Shown: one piece after another, positions 1 through 5,652 of the stretch
Layout of the letters: every line of letters begins with the position of its first letter
How positions within the stretch are numbered: position 1 is the stretch's first letter
Assembly: GCA_038202925.1 (NCBI GenBank)
Contig: JBBREM010000102.1
Coordinates: 1 to 9,512 of the forward strand
Reading direction: 5' to 3'
Length of the DNA: 9,512 nt
From: JAEVZK01 sp038202925
GTDB taxonomy: Bacteria > Armatimonadota > Fimbriimonadia > Fimbriimonadales > Fimbriimonadaceae
Translations under genes and position numbers: made by a program
Notes under the pieces: generated by a model
Told to the model about the DNA's origin: nothing
The model's database searches: none
The model's input: the letters and a program-made list of their open reading frames with translations, nothing else

Positions 1-207
1 GTTGCTCTTGCCGATTTGATCGCGGTCGCAGTTTTAGACCTGAATCGCGGTGCGGTGGCCTCCTACATTGCCGTCGGCTGGTATCCGAACTAAGTTCATA
101 TCACGCACGACGGGAAACGGCTTTTTGTGAGCAACGCGAAAGGCGTCGTTGTGCGACAGGCCAACAGCACCGCGCCGAGAGGCGACCGCCGCGGGATCAA
201 CCTGCTC

Positions 208-213
208 GAGGGG
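208..213 (+). promoter_or_regulatory. Candidate internal ribosome-binding site GAGGGG
   Basis: GAGGGG with a 6-base gap to the ATG at 220. It matters only because it could let the enzyme domain be translated after the upstream stop. Confidence 0.3.
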
Positions 214-219
214 ACGGTG

Positions 220-1566
220 ATGAGTATTGAAATTGCGTACGCGAGGTCGAACGCAAACGTGCTTACGGAGACGGTCATGCGGAACAACCGGCTCGGCTCC
301 GAGTCTGCCGGATTGCTGAATCCCGGCATCTCGCACGTGATCTACATCATCAAAGAAAACCGAACATACGACAACGTTTTCGGCGATCTGCCCGGAGGCG
401 ATCCCAGTCTTTGTCTCTTCCCGCGCGAAGTAACGCCGAACCAGCATGCCCTTGCGGAGCGGTTTGTGTTGCTCGACAACTTCTACTGCGCTGCGGAAGT
501 AAGCGGCGATGGATGGCAATGGTCGACCGCATCGGCAGCAAACGAATACGTTTCGCGCAACGTGGCGGTCAACTACAGCGGTCGCGGTAAGGACTACGAC
601 TTTGAAGGCGCGATCAACGGCGGAAGGCCCGAGTTTGACGGCAAGAACGATGTGGGCTCTCCTCCTGGGGGCTTCCTTTGGGATAACGCGCTCCGGCATA
701 GGGTGAGCCTTCGGGACTACGGATTCTTCGTGGGCGAGCCGGCGGAGTTCGGAGCGAAACCGGGAGTCGATACGGACAAAGCAATGATTCCGACCAAGAA
801 GGCGCTACTGCGACAAGTTGATCCCGATTTTCGCGAATACGACCTGGCGTATCCCGACAGCGACTTGAACAAGACGCACGGCGTCGAGGTGCCGGGCGAG
901 ATGAAATCGTACGGCGCGAACGGAGCCACCAGCCGGTTCCAAGAATGGAAGGGCCATTTCGACGAATATGTGCGCAACGGATGGATGCCAAAGCTGCAGC
1001 TCGTGCGCTTCTGTCGGAATCACACCGCGGGGACGGCGAAGGGTCAGCTCACCCCCCGCGCGATGGTCGCGGATAACGACTACGCGGTCGGGCAATTGGT
1101 CGAGGCGATCAGCAAGAGCCGGTTCTGGAAGGATACGATGATCTGCATTCTCGAGGACGACGCGCAGGGCGGCATCGATCATGTGGATACCCACCGCTCT
1201 CCGGCCCTGGTGATCAGCCCATATGTTGTGAAGGGCACGCGCGATAGCCGCTTCTACAACACCTGCGGGATGCTGCGCACCATCGAACTGTTGCTTGGGT
1301 TGCCGCCCATGAACGGCTACGACGCGGTCGCCGATCCTCTTGCGGTGTTCGGGAGGAAGGCAGCGAATATCGATCCCTTCACCGCGATCCTGATCGACAA
1401 ATCGATTGCCGGGCAGATCAACGGCGCGAACGCCTATCGGTCGGCAGACAGCGAGAAGATGAGCCGTTTCGGCGAAGACTCGGCAGTCGATTTGGATCTG
1501 AACGACATCCTTTGGCGCTCGATCAAAAAGCGGCCGTTGCCCGCTCGCGGCAGGTTAGAGCGATAG
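220..1566 (+). CDS. Possible restart product: phosphoesterase domain alone (448 aa)
   Basis: If the TAA at 91-93 is real, the best downstream start is the ATG at 220-222. GAGGGG at 208-213 lies 6 bases before it, a better ribosome-binding site than most in this window. The product would keep the whole phosphoesterase domain, including KEN, EDDAQ and DHVDTHR, but would lack the propeller and any signal peptide, so it would stay in the cytoplasm. The GTG at 127 opens a longer frame, but it is the Val of the propeller motif FVSNAKG and has no Shine-Dalgarno sequence. The GAGGGG bases also encode part of a family-like segment (LLEGTV), so the match may be chance. This is an alternative reading of the interrupted gene, not an additional gene. 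Confidence 0.3.
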   Translation: MSIEIAYARSNANVLTETVMRNNRLGSESAGLLNPGISHVIYIIKENRTYDNVFGDLPGGDPSLCLFPREVTPNQHALAERFVLLDNFYCAAEVSGDGWQWSTASAANEYVSRNVAVNYSGRGKDYDFEGAINGGRPEFDGKNDVGSPPGGFLWDNALRHRVSLRDYGFFVGEPAEFGAKPGVDTDKAMIPTKKALLRQVDPDFREYDLAYPDSDLNKTHGVEVPGEMKSYGANGATSRFQEWKGHFDEYVRNGWMPKLQLVRFCRNHTAGTAKGQLTPRAMVADNDYAVGQLVEAISKSRFWKDTMICILEDDAQGGIDHVDTHRSPALVISPYVVKGTRDSRFYNTCGMLRTIELLLGLPPMNGYDAVADPLAVFGRKAANIDPFTAILIDKSIAGQINGANAYRSADSEKMSRFGEDSAVDLDLNDILWRSIKKRPLPARGRLER

Positions 1567-1641
1567 TACGGCGTCGGTAGAGACGACCGCCGCCAGGACT
1601 CGCTGCGAGAAGCCATTGACTTAAGTGGCGGCTCGATCGCG

Positions 1642-1737
1642 ATGAGATCGTCCACCCCCGACGTCCAGCTGCTGCGCGTGAACCAGCTCAAGCCGGACGA
1701 CCTCTTCGCGATCGCCGTCGCAGCGGGGGTGGAGTGA
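1642..1737 (+). pseudogene. Possible C-terminal remnant of an unidentified gene (31 codons)
   Basis: ATG 1642 to TGA 1735 encodes 31 residues containing DVQLLRVNQLKPDDLF followed by an Ala/Val-rich end (AIAVAAGVE). Codon choice looks like real coding sequence: CTG CTG CGC GTG, GAC GAC CTC TTC, GCC GTC. The same frame is open back to the phosphoesterase stop. With no ribosome-binding site and no recognisable fold, it reads as the tail of a decayed gene, or a chance open frame in GC-rich DNA. I do not recognise the parent protein. Confidence 0.25.
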
Positions 1738-1875
1738 AGAGCGACGGGAGTAGTTCCTTGAGAAGGCTGGTCAGAGGTCATTCGCAGTGCCGTCGAGCCT
1801 CGAATTAGGGAGGTCACCTAGAAGCGGTTTTGCCCTTGCCGATTCTTGTGCAGGGCTCGCTGATTGTTTCCGCGC

Positions 1876-1881
1876 TAAAAT
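1876..1881 (+). promoter_or_regulatory. Candidate -10 box of the toxin-antitoxin operon
   Basis: TAAAAT lies 9 bases before the antitoxin ATG in a locally AT-rich stretch. There is no matching -35 and no Shine-Dalgarno sequence, so the mRNA would start at or within a few bases of the ATG (leaderless or nearly so). Type II antitoxins commonly repress their own promoter, so an operator is expected here, but I see no clear palindrome. Confidence 0.35.
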
Positions 1882-1890
1882 GTTTATGCA

Positions 1891-2094
1891 ATGTCTGACC
1901 GTCTGCAAAACGTGGAAAAGGCGATAAGGGAGTTGAACCCTGTCGAGCTTCGGGAGTTCGCAACGTGGTTCATGGACTACGACCAGACGGTATGGGAACG
2001 CGAGATCGAAGAAGACGCGAAGGCTGGCCGACTCGATTTCCTCCGCGCAGAGGCCCGTTCTGAGCGTAATTCCGCCAAGCTGAAAGATCTGTGA
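1891..2094 (+). CDS. Putative antitoxin of a type II toxin-antitoxin pair
   Basis: This is a 67-aa, acidic, probably helical protein. It resembles the small proteins often found directly upstream of RelE/ParE-type toxins. The characteristic part is ELREFATWFMDYDQTVWERE (19-38), then IEEDAKAGRLDFLRAEA (39-55) and a charged tail. In such pairs the antitoxin binds and blocks the toxin and usually represses the operon. No ribbon-helix-helix or helix-turn-helix domain is obvious, so the DNA-binding part is uncertain. The start is the first ATG after the TAAAAT box. The stop overlaps the toxin start as GTGA (2091-2094), which implies translational coupling. Codon use is less GC-rich than in folC or ffh, consistent with acquired DNA. 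The assignment rests on the partner and the general pattern, not on a named family. Confidence 0.7.
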   Translation: MSDRLQNVEKAIRELNPVELREFATWFMDYDQTVWEREIEEDAKAGRLDFLRAEARSERNSAKLKDL

Positions 2095-2363
2095 GGCCGG
2101 CCAAGCGTCATCGGGCTACGCGTCGTTTTTGGAAATCGTTTGGAGTCTTGCCGAGCGAGGTTCAGAGCCTGGCCAAATCAAGCTTCAAGACATTGCTTGA
2201 TAATCCAAGTCACCCGGCGCTTCGGTTTAAGAAAGCTGGCGAAATCTGGTCTGCTAGGGTCGGTTTGCATCATCGAGCGCTGGCAGAAGAGGATGAGGCG
2301 GGATTCGTATGGCTCTGGATTGGCACTCATGCCGAATACGATCAGCTTCTGCGACGCAAGTGA
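2091..2363 (+). CDS. RelE/ParE-family toxin
   Basis: A 90-aa basic protein with the size and layout of the RelE/ParE superfamily. It has an N-terminal helical part (WKSFGVLPSEVQSLAKSSFK, 14-33), the turn LLDNPSHPALRFKKA (35-49), the strand WSARVGLHHRALA (53-65), and the closing strand and tail FVWLWIGTHAEYDQLL (72-87). RelE-type members cleave mRNA on the ribosome and ParE-type members poison gyrase; the sequence alone does not decide which. The WIGTHAEYDQLL ending is common in chromosomal RelE-like toxins without a tested target. Translation starts at GTG 2091, overlapping the antitoxin TGA by four bases. The gene ends 15 bases from the 3' end of the convergent tRNA-Pro, and no hairpin terminator is visible between them. 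Confidence 0.82.
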   Translation: MRPAKRHRATRRFWKSFGVLPSEVQSLAKSSFKTLLDNPSHPALRFKKAGEIWSARVGLHHRALAEEDEAGFVWLWIGTHAEYDQLLRRK

Positions 2364-2378
2364 TCTGGCATGAATTGA

Positions 2379-2455
2379 TGGTCGGGGCGACAGGATTCGA
2401 ACCTGCGACCCCCTGCTCCCAAAGCAGGTGCGCTACCAAACTGCGCCACGCCCCG
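2379..2455 (-). tRNA. tRNA-Pro (anticodon UGG)
   Basis: The reverse complement folds as a 77-nt tRNA. The acceptor stem is CGGGGCG/CGCCCCG. The D arm starts GTGGCGCAGTTTGGTAGCGC, the anticodon stem is CCTGC/GCAGG with loop TTTGGGA (anticodon TGG), and the T arm contains GGTTCGAATCC. The discriminator is A, and the CCA end is encoded (2381-2379). The first base, C, is typical of bacterial tRNA-Pro. It reads UGG and probably other proline codons by wobble. A TAAACT box at 2466-2471 sits 10 bases before the mature 5' end. It lies 26 bases downstream of the cytochrome gene on the same strand, so co-transcription is also possible. Confidence 0.97.
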
Positions 2456-2456
2456 A

Positions 2457-2472
2457 CGAGGCGCGAGTTTAC
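2457..2472 (-). promoter_or_regulatory. Promoter-like element before tRNA-Pro, shared with ffh
   Basis: On the minus strand this reads GTAAACTCGCGCCTCG. TAAACT fits a -10 box, 10 bases before the tRNA. The region before ffh carries GTAAACTCCGCCTCG, identical except for one missing G. No -35 is apparent. A start about 6-7 bases after the box would leave only a few leader nucleotides on the tRNA precursor. Confidence 0.4.
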
Positions 2473-2481
2473 CGGAGTGGG

Positions 2482-3276
2482 CTACGTTCGCTTGGCGCTG
2501 CTTGACTTCGTGCCGATGATGAAGACGCCGATCGGCTCGCCGATCTTGACCGGCTTCATCTTGTAGCCCTTGTCGGCGAACCACTCTTCCTGGCCGTGAT
2601 GGCACCCGATGCAACTCTGGTCGTCCGCTGTGACCTTGACAACGCGATAGGTCCAGCCCTTGCCGGCTACGGCTTCGGACGGATTGGTCGAGGCCCAGCC
2701 TTTCGCGGCTACCGACTCGAGTTCGTTTGCGGCGGGGGCATCTGGGGTTCGCTGGCGGATGTAGGCGGGTCCTTTCATGCGAGCGGGCAATCCCAGCCCT
2801 TGGTCGAATATGCCAGCGGTGTAGATCGCCACCGGCACCTCCGAGTCGCGAAGCGTCGCGATCATGGCGCGCTCTGCGTCGTTCTCCGGATGCATCGTCT
2901 GCTTGAACTGCGCCCCCGGCCACCACACGTTCGGCGCGACCTGAAATTCGTAGTTGCCATCCCGCTGGCGGGACCTGGCCATTTCTCCCTCATCGTCGTA
3001 CATCCACGCCTCGCCTTTCTTCGGCATACGGTTCGCGACCACTGAATCGTGCATCCGAGCCCCAAATCGCACGACTCGCTCGAAGCCAAAGCTCACGTTG
3101 TTCCGGTCGTGGAAACGGCGCTGAAGCTGGTTCTCGAGGGTATCCAAGGCCATCAACACCTTGCCCTTGGCCGGCTTCTTTGAGCCTGAGTCAGAAAACG
3201 CCCCAAGTGTGACGGCGGTTGCGAGAACGCCACAGAGTCCGATGGCCGAGGTGATCGACAGAGTTGTTGGCTTCAT
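2482..3276 (-). CDS. Secreted monoheme c-type cytochrome (Tll0287/DUF3365-like)
   Basis: A 264-aa protein with an N-terminal hydrophobic segment (about 8-27) that is a signal peptide or membrane anchor. It has one heme c motif, SCIGCHH (221-227), near the C-terminus. The CxxCH is followed by KIGEPIGVFIIG (244-255), resembling the strand that closes Tll0287/DUF3365 sensor-like domains after their heme cysteines. The middle has an aromatic stretch, VAPNVWWPGAQFKQTMHPEN (113-132). The predicted role is periplasmic redox or ligand sensing; the partner is unknown. Heme must be attached by a maturation system, and ccmF is present in this window. The ATG at 3276 is preceded by GGAG with a 10-base gap. 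It follows the ABM-like gene by 51 bases on the same strand, probably in one transcript. No clear lipobox is seen. The family assignment is moderate; the CxxCH and export are well supported. Confidence 0.75.
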   Translation of the reverse strand: MKPTTLSITSAIGLCGVLATAVTLGAFSDSGSKKPAKGKVLMALDTLENQLQRRFHDRNNVSFGFERVVRFGARMHDSVVANRMPKKGEAWMYDDEGEMARSRQRDGNYEFQVAPNVWWPGAQFKQTMHPENDAERAMIATLRDSEVPVAIYTAGIFDQGLGLPARMKGPAYIRQRTPDAPAANELESVAAKGWASTNPSEAVAGKGWTYRVVKVTADDQSCIGCHHGQEEWFADKGYKMKPVKIGEPIGVFIIGTKSSSAKRT

Positions 3277-3327
3277 GATCTTGTAACTCCGTAACGTCTG
3301 GCGACCACCATCGGTTTCGCAGATGTT

Positions 3328-3630
3328 TTAGCGCAGTGCGGGTGAATTCATGGGCTCGCCACGCTCGGACCATTTCCAGGTGGCGTCGTTCTCGATCCCG
3401 GTCTCCTTCGCGGCGGTCTCAAATCGTCCGTTGGGCTCAAACAGCCGGTGATAATCGCCCTCGCTTCGATAGCCGATGATCGCGAGGACTCCGCCATCCT
3501 CGGTTCGCAGGTTGTGGAAGAACTCCACCTCTGGCCAGCCGGTGACAATTTCCACCATCCGCGTGCCCTTCTCTTCGATAACGTCCTCGTGCCCGGGGAC
3601 GACTTCCCATTTAGAAACCACGATATACAT
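3328..3630 (-). CDS. Antibiotic biosynthesis monooxygenase (ABM)-like dimeric alpha/beta-barrel protein
   Basis: A 100-aa soluble protein with the layout of the ABM / ferredoxin-like dimeric barrel family. First comes strand MYIVVSKWEVVPGHED (1-16), then helix VIEEKGTRMVEIVTGWPEV (17-35). Strands FFHNLRTEDGGVLAIIGYRS (37-56) follow, then a helix with DYHRLFEPNGRFETAAKE (59-76) and a terminal strand with ATWKWSERGEP (83-93). Members range from cofactor-free oxygenases to heme-degrading enzymes and proteins of unknown role; no substrate can be inferred. I chose ATG 3630 rather than an in-frame TTG at 3645, because the barrel begins at MYIVV and TACTAT sits 6 bases before the ATG. It is divergent from folC (64 bases between starts) and lies upstream of the cytochrome on the same strand. 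Confidence 0.68.
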   Translation of the reverse strand: MYIVVSKWEVVPGHEDVIEEKGTRMVEIVTGWPEVEFFHNLRTEDGGVLAIIGYRSEGDYHRLFEPNGRFETAAKETGIENDATWKWSERGEPMNSPALR

Positions 3631-3636
3631 GCACCA

Positions 3637-3642
3637 ATAGTA
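3637..3642 (-). promoter_or_regulatory. Candidate -10 box for the ABM-like gene (leaderless spacing)
   Basis: TACTAT on the minus strand lies exactly 6 bases before ATG 3630, so transcription would begin at or next to the A of the start codon. No -35 and no Shine-Dalgarno sequence are visible. Confidence 0.35.
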
Positions 3643-3667
3643 CAACTGTTTTTGCCGGGTATGGGCT

Positions 3668-3673
3668 TATAAT
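3668..3673 (+). promoter_or_regulatory. folC: Consensus -10 box TATAAT for folC
   Basis: A perfect TATAAT lies 21 bases before the folC ATG, predicting a leader of about 15 bases. No good -35 lies 16-18 bases upstream; the nearest TTG-type hexamer (TTGCCG, 3652-3657) is only 10 bases away. Confidence 0.5.
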
Positions 3674-3694
3674 CGAGACGCAATTCGCGAGCCG

Positions 3695-5020
3695 ATGACC
3701 TACCAGGAAGCCCTCGACTACGTCGCCTCGCTCGCTCCGCGCGGTTGGCGGCTGGGCCTCGATCGCATGCGCGAGTTTGCACACCGGGCCGGCCTCGACG
3801 ATGCGCTCGGATCGCCGGGAGGGCCGCAGTTCATCCACATCGCAGGGACGAACGGCAAGGGCAGCACTGCGGCGTATGTGCAGAGCATTCTGCACGAGAG
3901 CGGGTACCGCGTGGGATCCTTCTTCAGCCCCTACGTCTACGACCCCCGCGAGCGCATCCAGCTTGGGCGGGAATACATACCCGAGGGCATCTTCGCCGGG
4001 CTGGCGACGATGCTGGAGCCACTTGCCGAAGAGTTCACCGAGACGGAGTTCGGCGGCATTAGCGAGTTCGAATTCAAAGCGGCGATGGGCTTCATGTTTT
4101 ACAAGCGGCTGCAGTGCGAGTGGGTTGCGCTGGAGGTGGGCCTCGGCGGACGCCTGGATGCGACGAATATCGTGACGCCGCAGTGCAGCGTCATCACCAG
4201 CATCGGGCTTGATCACACGAACGTGCTGGGGACGACGCTCGAGGAGATCGCATTCGAGAAGGCGGGGGTGATCAAGCCGGGAGTTCCGCTTGTCGTGGGC
4301 GAGGTGCCGCAAGTCGCCGCTGAGGTTATCGAACGCGAGGCTACGAAGCAGGAAGCGGAGGTGTGGCGCTATGGGCGAGAGATCCAGGCCGCGCTGGACG
4401 CCAAGGACGGCTCGACCGTCGTCACGACGCCGCACGGCCGGCACGGGGGCCTCATGCCAGGCATCCCAGGCTCGATGCAGAGTCACAATATGGTGTTGGC
4501 TGTCGCCGCGTGCGATGCCGCCCGCGCGACCCGAACTTTGAAGGGCCTTCAGCGCGGAACCGAATTGGCTCGCATCCCTGGGCGATTTGAAGTGAGACAA
4601 GCCGCGGGGAAGACGGTGATCCTGGATGGAGCGCACAATTCCGATGCGGCCAAGGTCTTGGTGGAATCGTTGCAGATGCACGTGTGGTCCAATCCGGCCG
4701 CCGTTGCTGATGTGAAGCGGAGAGTCCTGTTAGTAACGGGCATGGTCGCCGGGCACGATCCTGCCCACTTCTATCGCGATCTCGCTCCGATCGTGGACGA
4801 GGCCCTCGTTGTGCCGATCGATTTCCATCGCGGATTGCCGCCGGCTGAAGTCGCGCTGGCCCTTCAGCCTTTCATCCTTGCCATCCGAACCTATGTGAGC
4901 GTTGAGGAGGGGGTTGCAGCGGCGCTTGGTGAGGCGGGACCGGATGACATCGTCCTCATCACGGGCTCGTTCTACCTGCTTGGCGAGGTTGACAAAGTTC
5001 TCAAGAAGCTGGACCCGTGA
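3695..5020 (+). CDS. folC: Folylpolyglutamate synthase / dihydrofolate synthase
   Basis: A 441-aa cytoplasmic Mur-ligase-family enzyme. It uses ATP to add glutamate to folates (folylpoly-gamma-glutamate synthase) and, in many bacteria, to dihydropteroate. Motifs run in order: P-loop GTNGKGST (51-58), SPYVYDPRERI (78-88), EVGLGGRLDATN (147-158), GLDHTNVLG (171-179), then FEKAGVIKPG (187-196) with the lysine that is carbamylated in this family. MQSHNMVLA (261-269) and RIPGRFE (293-299) follow. The C-terminal domain starts near DGAHN (311-315) and ends with GSFYLLGEV (424-432). Length is normal. The start is ATG 3695 behind a TATAAT box; only a weak GCGAG precedes it. The last 20 bases overlap the end of the convergent hydrolase gene, with no terminator between them. 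Whether it has both activities cannot be decided from the sequence. Confidence 0.96.
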   Translation: MTYQEALDYVASLAPRGWRLGLDRMREFAHRAGLDDALGSPGGPQFIHIAGTNGKGSTAAYVQSILHESGYRVGSFFSPYVYDPRERIQLGREYIPEGIFAGLATMLEPLAEEFTETEFGGISEFEFKAAMGFMFYKRLQCEWVALEVGLGGRLDATNIVTPQCSVITSIGLDHTNVLGTTLEEIAFEKAGVIKPGVPLVVGEVPQVAAEVIEREATKQEAEVWRYGREIQAALDAKDGSTVVTTPHGRHGGLMPGIPGSMQSHNMVLAVAACDAARATRTLKGLQRGTELARIPGRFEVRQAAGKTVILDGAHNSDAAKVLVESLQMHVWSNPAAVADVKRRVLLVTGMVAGHDPAHFYRDLAPIVDEALVVPIDFHRGLPPAEVALALQPFILAIRTYVSVEEGVAAALGEAGPDDIVLITGSFYLLGEVDKVLKKLDP

Positions 5021-5648
5021 GCCAGGTCCTTACCGTCTCCGTGATCTCCGCAAAGACTTCCGAATCCTTGCGCCCGGATTCTCGCCGGACGTGATAGCTG
5101 TGGTCGGCGTGCTCCAGCCAGTGCATGATCCACGCCTTGGCATCGCAACGCTTGAGCACCTCCTCCATCAAGGCAGGCGTGCAGAGCTCGTCTTGCGTTC
5201 CGTTAAAGCAGAGGGTAGGCATGTGGATATTCGGCAAGTGCGCGTCGCGCAGCTTTTCAGGCTTGCCGGCGGGATGGAGGGGGTAGGCGAAAAGCAGAAG
5301 CGCGTCCGCGTTCGCCCCTTCGGCGGCGAGCATCGAGGCGGCGCGGCCGCCCATCGAATGGCCGCCGATGATCAGCCGCGCGGGGTTTAGCACTTCGCGG
5401 ACGGAATCGGCGACTTCCGCGTAGGTCTCCATCAGGACGGGCATCCGGTCGGGCAAGCCCCGGCCCAGTTCCTTGTACAGGAAGTTGAACCTTACGACCG
5501 ATGCGCCGGCGGCTTGGATAGCATCGCGCAGGCTAAGCACCGTCTTCTGGTTCATGTTTCCGCCTGCGCCGTGGGCGAGCATCACCGTCGCCTTAGGGTC
5601 ATCGACCCCGTCGTGCGCAATCGTAACTCCAGCGGCGGACCATTCCAT
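5001..5648 (-). CDS. Alpha/beta hydrolase of the TEX30/KANL3 type
   Basis: A 215-aa cytoplasmic alpha/beta hydrolase without signal peptide. The oxyanion turn is LAHGAGGNM (24-32). The nucleophile elbow is GGHSMGG (95-101), with Ser98 as nucleophile. LLLFAYPLHPAGKPEKLRD (117-135) is characteristic of the TEX30/KANL3-like family. The acid is probably Asp153 in NGTQDEL and the base His183 in ADHSYH. All catalytic positions are present, so it is probably active, but family substrates are poorly defined. It starts 4 bases after the ffh stop on the same strand, so it is very probably co-transcribed with ffh. Its ribosome-binding site (GGCGG inside the last ffh codons) is weak, suggesting coupling. 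The 3' end overlaps folC by 20 bases on the opposite strand. Confidence 0.88.
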   Translation of the reverse strand: MEWSAAGVTIAHDGVDDPKATVMLAHGAGGNMNQKTVLSLRDAIQAAGASVVRFNFLYKELGRGLPDRMPVLMETYAEVADSVREVLNPARLIIGGHSMGGRAASMLAAEGANADALLLFAYPLHPAGKPEKLRDAHLPNIHMPTLCFNGTQDELCTPALMEEVLKRCDAKAWIMHWLEHADHSYHVRRESGRKDSEVFAEITETVRTWLTGPAS

Positions 5649-5652
5649 CGCG

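Larger units (their letters stand above)
1..1566 (+). pseudogene. YncE-like propeller / phosphoesterase, interrupted by in-frame TAA; 5' end outside window
   Basis: Frame 1 encodes the end of a YVTN/YncE-type beta-propeller (VAVLDLNRGAVASYIAVGWYPN, stop, VHITHDGKRLFVSNAKG). It then encodes an alkaline-phosphatase-superfamily phosphoesterase of the PF04185 kind. The TAA at 91-93 lies inside a propeller repeat whose two halves are both recognisable, so it breaks one gene rather than separating two. Numbering from the GTG at 127, the enzyme domain shows KENRTYDNVFGD (76-87), VSGDGWQWSTAS (125-136), SGRGKDYDFEG (151-161), LTPRAMVADND (308-318), EDDAQ (343-347) and DHVDTHR (351-357). EN 77-78, DD 344-345 and the DHVDTHR segment are likely metal or active-site positions by family analogy. 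Residue 298 is Asn where I remember an Asp (NDHT) in relatives. No signal peptide is visible because the N-terminus is outside. The rest of the frame is intact and ends at TAG 1564-1566, so the lesion is recent, a sequencing error, or tolerated through restart at 220. Confidence 0.8.
1567..1890. other. Gene-poor stretch with one possible gene remnant
   Basis: These 324 bases between the phosphoesterase stop and the antitoxin hold no convincing gene, RNA, terminator or repeat. The only coding-like part is frame 1. It stays open after the TAG at 1564-1566 up to TGA 1735-1737, and its last 31 codons from ATG 1642 have strongly G/C-ending codons. There is no Shine-Dalgarno sequence before that ATG. 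The part from 1738 to about 1860 shows nothing I can name. Confidence 0.5.

Noticed and set aside
34..699. 221-codon open frame on the minus strand
   Set aside because: It lies opposite the phosphoesterase frame, which has clear family motifs; the minus product is Arg/Val-rich with no domain.
1434..1817. 127-codon minus-strand frame across the phosphoesterase end and the gene-poor stretch
   Set aside because: Low-complexity Ser/Arg-rich product, no ribosome-binding site, and it overlaps real coding sequence.
7..1844. Ten-base direct repeat CTTGCCGATT at 7-16 and 1835-1844 flanking the damaged gene, considered as a target-site duplication
   Set aside because: Ten matching bases are not rare at this length, there are no inverted ends or transposase, and the left copy is inside propeller coding sequence.
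2342..2926. 194-codon minus-strand frame
   Set aside because: It runs through tRNA-Pro and overlaps the cytochrome gene out of frame; it is a shadow.
3643..3645. TTG as the start of the ABM-like gene
   Set aside because: It adds only five residues (MYYWC) before the usual ABM first strand, and the TACTAT box lies between it and ATG 3630.
3611..4681. 356-codon minus-strand frame opposite folC
   Set aside because: Long shadow frame in GC-rich DNA; folC on the plus strand has every expected motif.
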